A DNA stretch of 64,000 nucleotides from Acridotheres tristis (GCA_037013685.1 CM072887.1:88494347-88558346); one strand, 5' to 3'; shown: positions 48,638-62,670, counted from the stretch's first letter. Numbers and translations: made by a program. Notes: generated from the letters alone by a model not told the origin.

Positions 48638-51600
48638 AAGTAAAATCTGTCTGTTAGGGCTTATCTTAAAAGTTTTCAGAAAAGTGAATCCTGCAGATTA
48701 GGGATTCCAGTCAGATTGCAGCTATTGTGTACAAAGATTCTGAACAGAAGCAAGCAAGATAATTTTATCTACATAGTTTCATTATCTATGAAAATAAATT
48801 TTTATGAAAGATGATATAGCATGTGGGTCTCAGTACCACTTAGACACTGAGAAAACAACCTCTTACCTTGAACTTCATCCAGTGAAGATAGCATTTAGCC
48901 AGAAAGAGAAGGAGAAATAAGGGCTCAGTCTTGCAAAACCTCCAGAATGAATCCCAAGTCACTTCAATCTCAGAGTCACAAATGCTTCCAAGCAAGCTAG
49001 GGCCATTTCCCAGCAGACAGCTCTTGCTGAGGAATACTTAGGAACAGTAAGTGGTAACACTCTTTGATTTGAGGTAGTCTAGCAGAAAAGGCTCCTTTTC
49101 TCTGTGTTCCTCTTCTTCCTTTAAAAGCGTGGTCAGTACAAGAGTGCTTTACTCATTATCTCTCACTGCAGCAGGTTCTTCTTGTACTGGGAAAGGTAAA
49201 GTGACCTCTATTAATTTACAATCCAAACCAGAGGTTGCTTGATCTGTTTTGAAACCTCAGGCATTAGGAAAGCTTTATTTAGGTGAGGTTTAGTTACATG
49301 AGCAGAGACCTGAGGTAGACCCTTCAAAAGCTCCCTACCTGCCTGCCTTAGGTTGTCTAACTTCATTCTTGGAATAAGTAAATCTTCATCTTTGTTATGA
49401 CATGGCCACAAATTTTGTTTCTTACAACCTTGATATCACCCAGACTTATATCCAAAACTACCCACCTCCTTATCCTTCTGGCCCTACAGGAGGTAAGTCT
49501 TGGAAATTAAACCCAAAGTTTTAATATTGGCAGATCATGTTTGAGCATTAACAATGTTTGGCTTTACCTGCAGCATCTATCTTCCCAATTTAGTTCCTTC
49601 AATCCTGCTCTTATCTGAACCATTACAGTGGCAAATCAAGATATCCTGTTGAGCTGTGCCTGCAGGAGGTTTTGAATACAGCATTCTGGTCTTGCAGAAG
49701 TGCTGGAAGTTAGGAAACTAAACCACAACCATTAAAACGAATCACAAATTCATAATTATCAATTGTGGCACATCAACATATGCACATCAACAGAGTTTAT
49801 AAACATGAAGAAAACACAGGTAGATGTAAGAATAATTGTTACCAACATATATCTAATAAATACGATGCAAGGGGTAGTTTCTCTCCATTGGATATTGTAT
49901 AGTTCTTTGTGAACATGTGAGAGGCAAAGCAAAGCACCCAAAAGATTTGCTGCAGGCATTCCTTTCTTCACTCTCCACAGTGAAATATTTTCAGCTCTTG
50001 GCAGGAAGTCTGAAATTTGCATACATAGGGAAAGAAAAAAAGTTACAATTCAATACAGTAAAATACAAAAGGAAGAGATGAGAGTTACTAAAAAAAAAAG
50101 GAAAATTAGTGATGTTAGGTTTCAGTCTTTAATATGTGATGGACTGGTGCTACAAGAAAATAGATGCAGTGCACTTTGAAAATAATTTTATTGGTCCACT
50201 TGAGGATTTAAAAAAATAGCAAAGTCAAATAATTAAACCATTTCAAATTATCCTCAAATGTTATTTCCCAGAATTTTGATATCTAGGCAGTGAAATCTGA
50301 TTTTTTTTCTTTACTGAGTCCTTCAATACATGCTGTGACTATTTCTCAAACTACTACAATAAACAACCTTTCCTGAAACATCAAATACTATCAGCTGCAA
50401 GAAGCGTCTGAGCAAGATATGACTAAAGATCCCAACAGAACTAAAGACAAAAAAGAGAAATCAAAGTAGAACATCATAAATTTCATGTAAAAAGTACAGA
50501 ATAGAAATAATTAGAAAGTGATTATATTCTAGAGGTCAAGTGGAGGAAGGTCAAATCCTCAATAAATATCAAAACCAGTTAAGCTGATTTTCAGGGCTAT
50601 TAAGAAGTGAGAGCAAAACAGAAATGTCATTATTTTCTGTCAGTTTGTGAATGTTCCCACACATTTTAAAGAATCAGTACAATCCTGACCATCTATATTA
50701 ACAGTATAAATCAAAAGGGTAAAAATAATATCTGAAGATGTGAGAGACCTTGAAGAGTTACTAAAAAGATGAAAACTCATTGGCAGAAGGCAAAAAAAAG
50801 ATTGTGATAAAGATCCAGAAAATCACAAACAGCAGAGATTTGGAGGAGCTGAGTAGAGTTGGATTGTTCACTCTTTGTGACAATATCTTGGGGGCAACAA
50901 ATGAATCTTAGTTTGTGAGAAGCAACAGGACTAAACTAAATGGCTTACAAGATAAATAGGAAAAATAAAAAAAGAAAATCAGAGTTTTAAAATAATAAAA
51001 TCACAGCTACATCTCCTCTGCACATATCTTTTCACAAAGGAATTGAAGCACCTAATAGTATGGCCAGCCTGGAGGCAAAAGAGAGCAAAGGACCTGCAGG
51101 AGACTCAAAGGCATGTGAAAACTGCTAAAAATAGCAGCTGTCTGGGACCAGCTCAGTACTGTTCCTACCATCCATATTGATTCATTCCCAGCAGTCCCCC
51201 AGGCAAGGCAAGGCTTGTTTTTAGGCTGCAGCAACTATCAGACAAAGCCCAGGAAAATCTGAGGAACCCAATGAGCCAGGGATTATTTCCATGATACAGC
51301 CTGGAGAGATCCAGGCTGTTTGGATAAGGGAAGGAAGTTTGGCTGTGGCAAGCTGTGCTGCTCCACTTTCCCTAAGGGCCACATCAGACCCTGGTTTTGT
51401 ATAGATCTATGTGATCACAGTGATTCCCATTAAGCTTTTGGTAGAGCAGAAGGTCTGCTTGCCTTTTACCAAATTGGAAGAAGCTGGACAGGGGATCCCC
51501 ACAAACACAAAATCATTAAGGATATAAGATGGAAAGCAGAGAAGAACATAGCCAGGACCTCAGTATAATGTTATAGCAACCTGAAAGAGAGGTTGCCCTG

Positions 51601-52537
51601 TTGCTTGTCCTTGAAGCTATGTGCAAGTGTCTTGTCACTACAGAGAAGAGAACTAGAACATACAGGGATTCATCACTACTGTTTGAGTGGAAATAAAACC
51701 CATACAACTGTTCTTAAAACAGGTACAAAAAGGATGGGTATGAATTGAAAAAAACACGTTTTCATGGCGGATCGCCATCAAGCAAGCATCTACTTCTCAA
51801 AAAAACAAGGTTTTGGGGTTTTTCTCTGCCTTAGGCTGCACTTGGTCCTGCAAGTATCCAAATCATCCCTCTAGGAGAAGAATTGAAAAGCCTGGGCTGC
51901 TTCCACACTTTGTTTCCTCCTCTTTAAGACGATGCAATGACATAATTCTTACTGGAGTCTATACAGAATATGTGACTTTTTGTCTCAGTTACATCAGCAT
52001 TGCTTTTACACTGGCTGAATATCAGTCAGTTACACCACCTTCAGCCATAATAGCTCTAAGTATTTCATAAATCCAAGGTGCAACCAAGAGCATGGGTATT
52101 TTTGAGCATATATGTCTTCCTATAGATATGGAAAAAAAATATAAACAGTCATTTCTGCATTAATACTGTGTTCCTGTTCAAAATTTACAGCAACAAGAAA
52201 ATAAAATGCAAGCCCTTCTTGGAGCATTCACCCAAAAACTGATGATCAGCAGATGAAAATTCTGTTTATAATGAGTATATAACAATGATGTTGCAACTTG
52301 GCCACATATCTTAGTGTAAAGAAGGAAATATTTCTATGCAGCCTGACAACCACCCAGACTGCTATTACCTTTTTTATCTCTATAGCTTGGTCAGAACTAC
52401 ACACATGACAATCAGACACTGAGAAGTAGACATTGGGCCTATTATGGACTCTGCTTTTCATACAATTTCTTTTTGAAGAGGAAAAGTAACAATATCTTCC
52501 ATATTCTATTTTTGATATCAGAAAAAGGTCACTTAGT
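48638..52537. other. Intergenic or intronic sequence, no gene seen
   Basis: No gene recognised. The interval 51040-51400 is GC-richer and could hold a worn repeat that I cannot identify. An imperfect palindrome ATGGCGGATCGCCAT lies near 51764. Confidence 0.5.
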
Positions 52538-52564
52538 CAATCATGTAATTCCATTACATGATTG
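52538..52564. repeat. Perfect 12-bp hairpin, 3-nt loop
   Basis: CAATCATGTAAT (52538-52549) pairs perfectly with ATTACATGATTG (52553-52564) across the loop TCC. It is the tightest inverted repeat I noticed in the window. Confidence 0.9.
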
Positions 52565-52993
52565 CTCCTTCCTTGATCAAAGGTCAAAAATGTTTAATTG
52601 CTCTCGATTTTTAAGTAATCAACACTACTCGCCATTGGGAATGGGTCGAGGTGATGTTGCACCATGTGCATGACAGGGTTGTCTCTGCAGCCCCTTACCC
52701 AGTTAAGAAGAAAGTTCTCATCAGAATGGCTACAACTGAATAAAGCAGAATTGCAGCAGAGCTTGTGGAACTTCAAGGAGCAAAATCAGAGTTCTGTGCA
52801 TGGCCAGCAGGTATCAACCAGCCATTTCCAGGAGAAATGAATGAAATGAGAAAAGATGTCATTTATGCACGTAACCAAGATGACTTTTTAAACTAAGATA
52901 TCTGTTGCTCTTGTGGGTATGGTGGTAGGAGTGGACAACAACAATTTAAATGGCTAAGTCAATCATAACCTTTCAATATTTTTCAAGAGAGTA

Positions 52994-53024
52994 AGCTCTT
53001 CATAAGTTTAGGTTATGAAGAGCT
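52994..53024. repeat. Perfect 12-bp hairpin, 7-nt loop
   Basis: AGCTCTTCATAA (52994-53005) pairs with TTATGAAGAGCT (53013-53024) across GTTTAGG. It lies 430 bases from another perfect hairpin. Confidence 0.9.
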
Positions 53025-55704
53025 CCTTTAACCCACTCATTCATCTTTCTTAGTTTCAAAATTTGTATGAAGGGGGTAAGAAAGTTGCATTTTCAATTAC
53101 AGATACTTAAAGTGGATGAATATTGTTGATTTTATTGAATTTATTAAGGATATTAGGAGACATGAAGAGTGTCATACATGGAGATTGTGCATCCCAAACC
53201 TAGAGGACGTCTTTCTCATATGTCCACCAATTTCAGTAGGTTGTCTCTTTCAAAAAAAGACCTACCAAGCTGAGAAATAACTGCTTGAACTACATCAAAT
53301 TGCATCATTTTAACCTCTTTGTACACCTAAAAAATAAAGGATACTTCTTTGCAATAGGTTTAATGTTCATTTCTACCAATAGTTGTGGAAGAAGTAATGC
53401 TCTGAGTACTTTTTATTCTGTGGTGACACAAAACAGCAAGTGCCAAATAACAATCACACAAACCTCTTGATGAAAGAAGTCAGCAGAGTCGCATGCTTCT
53501 GAAAGAGAAGAGGTGTTAATTACAGACCTCATAGTTACTGACCTGCCAAGAAATAATAAGTATATTATTCAAATTAATATGTATTATTTCCTGATTCTTA
53601 CACATTCAGGTGTTTAGACTAGGGTCAACATTTCTTGTTAAATTCTGTTTTATCTGCAAATACATGGGAGAGCATAAAGCAGTAAAAAAACTTAATTCAG
53701 TCTTATCAGAAATAGAACTTATTTAGTTCTCATTAGAACCTATTTATTACTAAAATACCCATAGACCTAAAGACAAAAGCAAGCTTGAAGCAGACACGAC
53801 ACACAAAGATAAACCAATGGAGCTCCAATCAGTAGTGTCAATTTTCCTTCATGTTCAGCAGCAAGTCCAGCTCTGGTTCAAGTGGAAAGTGCTGGTCCCA
53901 GTAGCCATCTGTTGCCCCAGGGACTGGAGACCAGGTTAGGGCAGGATTTAAGTGCCAGCTTTCCTTCCCTGTTTTAGAGAAGTTCCACTTCATTGTGACA
54001 GCAGTTGAAGGTCCCACATTCCTCTTGAATCGTGTGTTTGAGTCCCTGGGCACTGCTAGTGGGTACCTTCAGTAGTGCTCCCTCATTGGATGCACTTTGC
54101 ACAGGTAAAGGCCTATTCCACCCAAACCTACCTGGCATTCAGGTGAGGCTCCTGTGTGCTCAAGTCTCTTTGACATGGCAGCCCTGACTTCGAACATCTC
54201 ACACTGCTTATAACAGCCATGTGAAGTTTAGTCTGTATTTGAGTAGACTAAGTCTTGTCACTGAAACACCCTGGGAATTCCTGTACACAGCCTGTTTAGT
54301 AGCACGAGATTAATTTGAAGTCATTGCATCAGTCTAATAGTTAAACTTCCAATCTAAGTGGCATTACCTCAAAGACACTTCCAGAAGATTAATGTCATGT
54401 ACTTTGTGCATCTCTCAGATCCTCTTTTCTCTCTCTTGATCACAGAAGGAGCTTAGGTGCCTCACACAGACTATAATCAAGAAAAAAAAGAATTTAATGT
54501 TAAAGTTATTTAACTTGACACTTTGGTTTCTTGTAGTTTGTTATATTTTTTGGTATTAATTAGGTTCTTTATGGAAAGTGTTGTTTGTTTTGTTACCCAT
54601 GGCCATTAATATACTTGGACAAGTTGTCATGAGCTCAATACTAAGATAAGTCCCTTTGCATGTGGAAACTTAAATCTGTAATGTCTCACTGGTGCTGGTT
54701 TCAAATATTACATCTGGCTGCAAGTAGACTATTTTAAAGCACAGTTTTTAAAAAAGCAGAGGAAAGCAGCAGCTCAAACCACACAAGAGAGTACAGTGAG
54801 TAGAAGGCATACAGCTTTATGCTAATAATTTTATTCTTTCAATGTCGAGTGACTGGCATTATCCTTTCTGCAGCTAAAATTTCATTGCGTTTATGTTAGT
54901 TAATCAAACAGTTGAAGTGAGTCATTTTCCCAACAGGCAAAGGATTCTTCATGAAGGCCTTCACATACTAAAATCTAGGTACATCGAGTTAGCTGCTGAT
55001 TTTCCTTGAATATTTAAGCACATGCAAATTAGCTCAGAACTTTCTCTGTCAGAAAATTATCATATAAAGTAATTAAAAATTAGTTATCAGAGATTCTTTT
55101 TGCTAATAATTTATTCTGTATTTATTAATAGTGATATAGTGGAAGGATTTAATTAATACATTAGTACATTATATTTACTAAATAAATATTGCATATGTCA
55201 TGCAATTGAAGTCTGAGGTTAGTTGAGATTTGAAGAGGAACTTGAATTCTACTTTTGTTACCATTTTTTATGTCCTTATGCAATTCTTCAACATAGTCTT
55301 ACCATACTATTATGGATACACCAAAAAAGGGAAGATTCAAAATATTCAGACAGAAAGAAGGAGAATGATTCCTACTGATTTTTAATAAATTTGAAACCTA
55401 ACTGTTATTTATGTCTCTAAAGTATTTTCTGAAATTATTTAAATCAAACAAAAACTAGAATGTTCAAACCCTAGTGAATACAAGCAAACTTGGTACCTGC
55501 AGGTCAGGATTTTAAACCTGCATGCTATTTTGGTACTTTTATAGTCTGCTTACATATCATATCCAAGCTATTAACAGCAGATATGCCCTTCTGTCCTCAC
55601 AAAAGAAAAAATCTTGCATTAATAATTTTTGGTTTTCCTGTACCAACTCTGAAGTTCATGGAAAAACTCATGCTGAATTTTTGGCTATCCCTATTTCACT
55701 TCTA
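53025..55704. other. Intergenic sequence with one odd open block
   Basis: Minus-strand 54074-53838 is open for about 77 codons in a GC-richer patch reading protein-like segments such as WNFSKTGKESWHLNPALTW and ending at a TGA. I recognise no family and it may be an old repeat. The block 54990-55200 is rich in TAAT and ATGCAAAT motifs. The rest is plain AT-rich DNA. Confidence 0.4.
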
Positions 55705-56292
55705 GTACCTAGCATCAGAGAGGTAAAACTATCTAGCACTCCCCTCTGGAGCAGGAGAGGAGGGAGAAGATACATTGAAGAGTTCATGGGTTCATAAGGA
55801 CCAGGAAAGATCACTCATCAAATACTGTCATGAGCAAAACAGAGAATTAGAGATATTAATTGAATTTATTACTAACAAAATCAGAGCAGAATAAAGAGTA
55901 GTCAAATAAACCTTAAAAATACCTTTCCCCCATCCCTCCCTTCTTCCTAGCTTGACCTCCTCCCCCAGTAGCCTGGCACCTGGAGCATCTCCTGCCCCTC
56001 CTTCTTCACTCACCTTGGTGTCTGCAGAGCTCTTCCTCTCATATATTCTCACTCCCCCCTTCTCTGGTTGCAATTACAACTGTGCAATCACTTTATTTCT
56101 CTTCTTAACTATGCTATCACAGAGGCATAACCATAACTTCTGATTGGCCCAGCCTTGACCATCAGCATGTCCACCTTGGAGCCAGCTAGGATTGGCTCTG
56201 ATGGACATGGAAGAAGTTTTTGGCAGCATCTCACAGAAGCCACTGTAGCCACTCACCACCCATTGAGTTTGTGGCTGCACAAACTCAATTCA
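55705..56292 (-). mobile_element. Avian ERV LTR copy B, internally deleted
   Basis: Shares AATTAGAGATATTAATTG, TTTATTACTAACAAAATCAG and the following pyrimidine-rich segment with 8290-8400. It jumps at about 55970 to the other end of the LTR, with CTTGGTGTCTGCAGAGCT and GGATTGGCTCTGATGGACAT. The tandem CTCCAGYGTGGG unit region of copy A is therefore missing. The right end is near CAATTCA at 56292, matching the antisense LTR terminus as I remember it. The left end (55705-55790) is strongly worn. No internal retroviral genes are attached. Confidence 0.75.
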
Positions 56293-59200
56293 CTACCATA
56301 TGGCTTGAGAAATTCATTCTTTCTCCAGAAGTAGTTCCATGCTGTAGTGTCATGAGTTTGGTGGTCATGATTCCAGTGCACTTACTATTAGAAGTCCTGC
56401 TAAAACTAGATAAATCATACCTGAACTCTCAAAGATCTTCTGGAGGGGTTCAAGTAATATGGGAGATTAAATTTTTTTTTATAGCTCTTTGTGAAAGAGG
56501 TGTTGGAAACCAAGTAACTTCAACACCTAACAGCCTAGATTTTACCTGAAAGTACTTGAGAGAATTCCCATGTGCCTCAGCAGTCAGAAAGACTACTGGT
56601 TATCAGCAGCTCATAGTCAAAAGAATACGCCCACAGTCTTTCTCCTACTCTGTTCTGGGGTGCTACATTTTAGGCAGAAGACTTTAGGATGTTAGCAGCT
56701 GGCAGAAGCATAAGACTTTTTTATGACATATATATACTAATACATTGATTAATTTCATTCTTTAGGATTCATTGTAGAATTCACCATCCAAATGGAGGTT
56801 GATAGATCTGAACCAACAATGTCTCTTTTTGTGGATACTTTATCTTTCACTAGCTACTAAAACCTAGCTGGCATTAATCTGTTCGTAATTTTAAGTGTAA
56901 AACCAATCCTCTCTAAGGTCAAGACATCTGAAATGGTAAGAGAAAAAGAAGGGAAAGATGAAGAAGGTTTCTACAGCCTTCAGCTTCCATAGTAACAAAG
57001 GAGTTTGTAACAAATGTTCACAGAGTACATTTCAGGAGAGAATATAAAACATCATACCACATTTCAAAGAAAGTTGGAGATGCCAGAAATGCATTATCAG
57101 AAGAAACATGATAAAGGTTAATTTAAAAAAATCATTTTTCTTTCTGATATTTTTAATCTGAGACATTTCTAACAGAAAGTGAGGTATTTTATTCTGTACA
57201 ACCACATTTCCCTAGCAACAGATTTAGACCCAGCCATGCCCAAGTGGGCATTCAGAGCCCCACGTTTCTTCTAGATCTGAGTCATTGTTTAAATTCCCCA
57301 TGTGGCATAAAACAAATTTCTTATTTCTTGCAGATACTGCTTTCTCAGTATCTATTTATCATGAACTAGTTTCCTGACTTACATGACTCACTTCATGAAA
57401 ATTATTTCTTTCCTGCTAAATTTTGAGAAAATAATGGAGTCAATCATCAATACAATTAATTTTATCCAAGGTCTGTGGTTTTGATTACATGGTGTTTAAT
57501 CAAATAGGGAATGATATCTCATAAGTAGCATTATTTGAATTTGAGCTGATGAATAAAGCAACTGGAGAAGCCAGAAAACAGAGCAATAACAGGAAAGGTA
57601 GTTGGAACAAGTAACACAATGAAGTAAAGGCTGCGACGAAAACTGAGGCAGCTACCCAAAAATGTAAATCTGCATGTTAACACTTAGTAGATATAAACTA
57701 TTCACACAAGAGCTATCACCTGACACGTGTTCAATTTCCCTGTGTTCTGAAAAGTAGGGGTAGAGCTGAAGAAGAATGGGTATTTTAAGGAAAAGCAGAT
57801 AAGAGACAAAGTTTCAGGTATAACGGAGCTCTTGCAGATACCTGCTGAAAACTATGCCTGGAAAACAGATATGTGTTTAAGAACAAAAGATTTATGAGCA
57901 AGGCCAAGGTCTGTGGTGGCTGGTAGAGCAAAGAGCTGTTGACTGTCAGATTAGATGAAAGGATTAATCCATGTTATTTCTGCTTTGACACAATGAGTCA
58001 CAGAAAGCCACCAACTTCAACAAAAAAGATAGCATTAATGTTTTTAGTGACAAAAATAAACATTCTGCAATACAATAAACTTTGTGCTGCCTTTTGTTCT
58101 ACCATATCTGAGAGGATGGCCAGAGAAGAAAATACTACATGAATATGAAACTGCTCCTGAGGCATACTCTTATTTTATGTATTTTTTGCACTCCTGTGTT
58201 TATCTCCCAAATACACTTGGGGAATTTTATTTTTCTGAGTAAACTTTTTTCATTTTCTTTAAATTTTTTGTATTTTTGATACAACAGTAGGAGTTGTGTG
58301 TCCCTCATTAAAAGGCTTCACAAAGTGTCCTGTCAAAATACTTGACATCCAGACATCCATTCTCATAAGTATTTTGTAGGAATCCTAACATTAGCTCTTA
58401 AACAGCTTTCAGTTAAAAAAACCAAACACATCAAAGTCAGTTAACACAATATAGATATCTTATATGTCAAACCAGGTGATTTCTTTCCATTAACTATCCA
58501 CTGAACTTTCAAGTTAGATCTATCAAGAGATTCGTTTCTTTTTCTTTTTTTCTTCTTTTTTTTTACTTCCATAGCAATTTACAGCACAAAAGAGAAGATA
58601 ACAGACAAAGTTAGAAAGTAGCATAGATCTCAGATCAGAAATGAAGGTCCTTCTCTTTAAGATCTTCAGAGAAAAAAGCAAACTTGAAGGGAGAAAATAA
58701 GTGATACAAAATAGTATGGCCTTCGAAACCAATTTGACCCAACATAATTCAACAGGAGCTTCAAAGGGTGATTTTAACTATGACCCACTGTTCTGTGAAA
58801 CAGTAACATAGTTAGCTGGTTAGTTTAAAGAAGTTATTAGTGGAATATTACTTGAAAGAATCTAGGACTTTTCTGATAAAATATATTTGCTAGTTACTGA
58901 TTCAATAACTGATGACAAAGTGAAGCACACACCAAAGCCATCCACAGACAATTTGGTTTCCTTATGAAACAGGAACATGCATAATAGAAAAATAATGGGG
59001 GAAAATGTTCCTTATTTTCTAATATAATGAAAGAAGGAAGGAAAGGAAGCAAATGTTTTTTCTGAATAAAACTGCTAGACATGGTGTTCAAGAAATCTGT
59101 TTTTCACATGCAATGTTGAGCTTCACTGCCAAGAGCCTTGGAGGACAGCTAAGAGTGTTGGTGGTATATAACCTTTTTACAGAAACATTTGTGTTTCAAC

Positions 59201-62166
59201 TTGCAATAAAGCTGCAGATATCTAAATTACTTTAAAAGTCATTTTTTTGGCTATGACCATGGATCTGCTTCATTTCACTGGACCCCTTTGGCATAATACT
59301 TTTGGTTTGAATGTGACCATACTATTGTTAATTGCCATTCCTTATCTGCTTAGAACATCACCATGGACTTTGCAGGAGCTTCCCACTTCCCTCCTTGTAC
59401 AAACTTCTTCCCATCTCCTACATATACTTAGATGTTTTCTTTGTTTATATACGGATTCTGGTTCACTATTTGCCAAAAAAATCCCATGGCTTTCTTTGTC
59501 CTAAATGTCCACTCTGCTATCAGGTACTTTGTCTGTGTTTTTAAAACACCCCTAGAGCCATTTGAAACAATGCCCATAGTGCTTAATATTGGTAAATTCT
59601 GAGATATATTATGTGAAGTTTTCAAGTGAAAGCAACAGTCTCAATTCAGAAATATGCAGGAAGGGAACAAAACATCACTCTAAGTTGATCTCAAAGGTGA
59701 TCTCAATGATGGCAACTCATTTTCTTAGAGTTCCATTTCTTTAACCCAAGTTTCCTAATGATTTCCTCTATTTCCAGTTTTCAAACTGCTTCTGAATCTG
59801 TCTCTGACCAATACTAATTAGAGTACTCTCTTTAAACTCTCATCTGCTCCACCAAGTGTTTTAGAGGATGCCAAGCACACCATCCAAATTTTGTGTGCAG
59901 CTTCTGCCATCTCCTGTATATCTGTTTAATCTCTGGCCTCTTTGCAAAAATAAGGAGAGGAGGAATAAATTAATGTTTATCAGCAAAAACAGTTAGAAAA
60001 TAACAACATTACAATTGACAGATTCTTCCTTCAGGAAAAAAAAATCAAACCAAACTAGAAAACTCCTGTTGTCATTCAAAAAAAATTGTATAGATTAGAT
60101 GTTTAGATGAAGAAAAAGCTTTTTTTTTAAACTGTGTTATTTTTACAAGTGGCGAGTATTTAACAAAAAATGCAAGGTGGGAAATGTTTGAAGAATATTC
60201 TGGTTTCTGGGATGAGTATTTTATTTACTTGGTGCAGCACATTATGGCAAAGAGATTTCATAAAATTACATGAACAATGACAAATTTTTTGGTTGCACAC
60301 CCTTTGAAATCAGTATTTACTACAGAGATATGTCTAGAATTTAGTTACAATTGTTGCTGTGAGACTTTCCCAATCCTGTTAAATGAGCTAAATACCAATT
60401 AAGGACTAACCAAAACCCCACTAAAGTTATCATGTTATTTATCTACTCAGACAAGAAATCCCACCTCTCTTTCCTGCACGTTTCAGGTTGCCTATGGATG
60501 AGCTTTCTCTTTCTTGTTTACAGGAATTCTCCTGAGCTTACCCAGCAACAGGTTTCACTCTCAGAGAAGACAACCTTCTCTCCCATAAGTTATCTTCAAC
60601 CTGTGTTGGGCTCATGTACAGCTTCCTTCTAAGATCCCCAAAGAACCAAGAAGAATTTCATGAAAAGGAAAGGAAGAAGGAAGAATTTGCAGAGGCATGG
60701 AAGAGACACTGAACAAATGTTAAACTGCAGTCTCCTTTTCTGCTGCTACTTTCTGAGGAAGGAAATGTTGATTGGCATGAAATCGCAGCTTGTCCTGCTG
60801 TTCAGAGAAAAAACACCTAAGCAGGACAAACGGCCAATTGAAGATGCCACTATTTTTTGATAATAAGAAAATACATTTTCAAATGATTCAGAAGTGGTAT
60901 ATGATTTCTTGTGTTGTACGTTTCAAGCATACCAGAAGAAATAAATTTTTCCTACATGAGACACAAAATCTGCAGCAAGTTCATCCTTTAGAACCCAGAT
61001 TTTCAAAAAAGTTACGTGCAGAACCGTGACCCACCACCCCCTAAATAGTCTAAGAGAAAAGGGTTAAAGTAAACAGTAAAGGAACAAAGGCAAATCCAAT
61101 GTCTAGTCTCTCACCCACATTTCTGCCTTGCTTCCCATCTTCCCAGGAAAGATTCAGAAGAGTTTATAATTATGAAGAATCACAGTCCTATAAAACTTTA
61201 CAAACAGAAATAGCTACGTTAAATCTTTCCATAACCCCCTCCCCCTTAAGGTCTTAATTACGAGCCAACAGTTCATCAAGAAGACTAACTGAAAATTAAG
61301 CCTAGGAGAAATGAAATCCAGCCCTAGTTGAGTCAGTGGGAGTCTTATTATCAACACTGATAACAGTAGAATTTCACACAGGATGTTTGCTCTTGCCACC
61401 GTGGTAAATAGGTCAGCATTTTTTTAATGCTTTCTGGGAGACTTTGTAGCAGCCCAGTACACCAGACCTTACAGCCTGATCCTTGCTGTGTCCTACAGTC
61501 ACAGTGAATGTGAGCACATCTGTACAGACAGAGGGGACAATAGTCACATGTTTCTAAGACTGCTTGTACTTTTACAAATGGGAAATATTAAGAGACTTAC
61601 ACAAACATTATTACTTATGCCTTGAATATAGGTAATCCCTAAATTCTACACAGACTTCAGTTCTATGAGAATTTAAAATTATGTTTTAAGCTGCTCCTTT
61701 TTTAAATCCATCATCCATTTGGCTGTGCAAGGGTCCCTTTAAAGTAAGAAACACAGTGCAGACAATTATGCTGCTTGTTTATATCTACTTACTGTAATTT
61801 TTATTAAAATAATATTGAAACAAATTAGCATTCTAGCTTGAATTGTCAGTTTGACGCCTGTAGCTTTCAAAAAAGATAAAAGCTGTAAGCATTAAGATTC
61901 AAGAGCACAAAGAAATTGTGACAAAACATTTTGATCAGAAAGTAGATTATTAGTATTGTTAGGTATTACAATTTGACATCTTTTTATTAAATAGAAAATG
62001 TGCTGTCTGAATGAAAATGCACTACTTTCCTTTCCTATATCTATGTGTTAAGGTTCCTATACAGAATGTACTTGAAATCTTCCCCACTAAACTGGAGTAA
62101 GGAGCAGTAACACTATCAGAACCAATGTTCAATAAAAGCACAAAAATACTGGCGATCTTAAGCAAC
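56293..62166. other. Intergenic sequence, no gene seen
   Basis: AT-rich unique DNA with short open frames on both strands. I recognise no repeat family, RNA gene or splice-supported exon. Confidence 0.5.
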
Positions 62167-62493
62167 AACTTCCTCATAAGGGGAAGAGGAGGGGCAGACC
62201 CTGATCTCTGCTCTGTGGTGACAGTGACAGGACCTGAGGGAATGGCCTGAAGTTGTGCCAAGGGAGGTTTAGGTTGGATATCAGGAAAAGGTTCTTCACC
62301 CAGAGGGTGCTTGGGCACTGGAACAGCTCCCCAGGGCAGTGGTCACAGCACCAGCCTGACAGAGCTCAAGAAGTGTTTGGACAGTGCCCCCAGGCACATG
62401 TTGGGATTTTTGAGGTGTCTGGAGCAGGGCCAGGAGTCAGACTACTTGACCCTTGTGAGTCCCTTCAACTCAGGATATTACATTATTCTAAGA
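62167..62493 (+). mobile_element. CR1 LINE 3' end, plus strand
   Basis: ACTTCCTCATAAGGGGAAGA through GGTTTAGGTTGGATATCAGG, GTTCTTCACCCAGAGGGTGC and ACAGAGCTCAAGAAGTGTTT is the C-terminal ORF2 and 3' UTR of a CR1 subfamily common in birds. It ends at ACTCAGGATATTACATTATT, a worn terminal repeat. The plus frame from 62253 still reads QGRFRLDIRKRFFTQRV, the CR1 ORF2 C-terminal motif. It is less diverged than the 17.2- and 30.4-kb copies. Confidence 0.92.
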
Positions 62494-62670
62494 AAAAAGG
62501 ATATTATTCATACATATCTTTGTGTCATTTAAAATTCACAAAAGCTGGGACACAAACATCAATTTCATGGTTTTATTTAAGATCATTATTTTTGTATTGC
62601 AATATTCATTTGCTGTAACATATTGCTGTAACACATATTTTCTATTCACTAAACTGTATTTTTGTCAGTA

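Noticed and set aside
54026..54045. TGTGTTTGAGTCCCTGG, resembling a tRNA T-arm
   Set aside because: No matching acceptor stem, anticodon arm or D-arm was found at the proper spacing, so it is not a tRNA gene.
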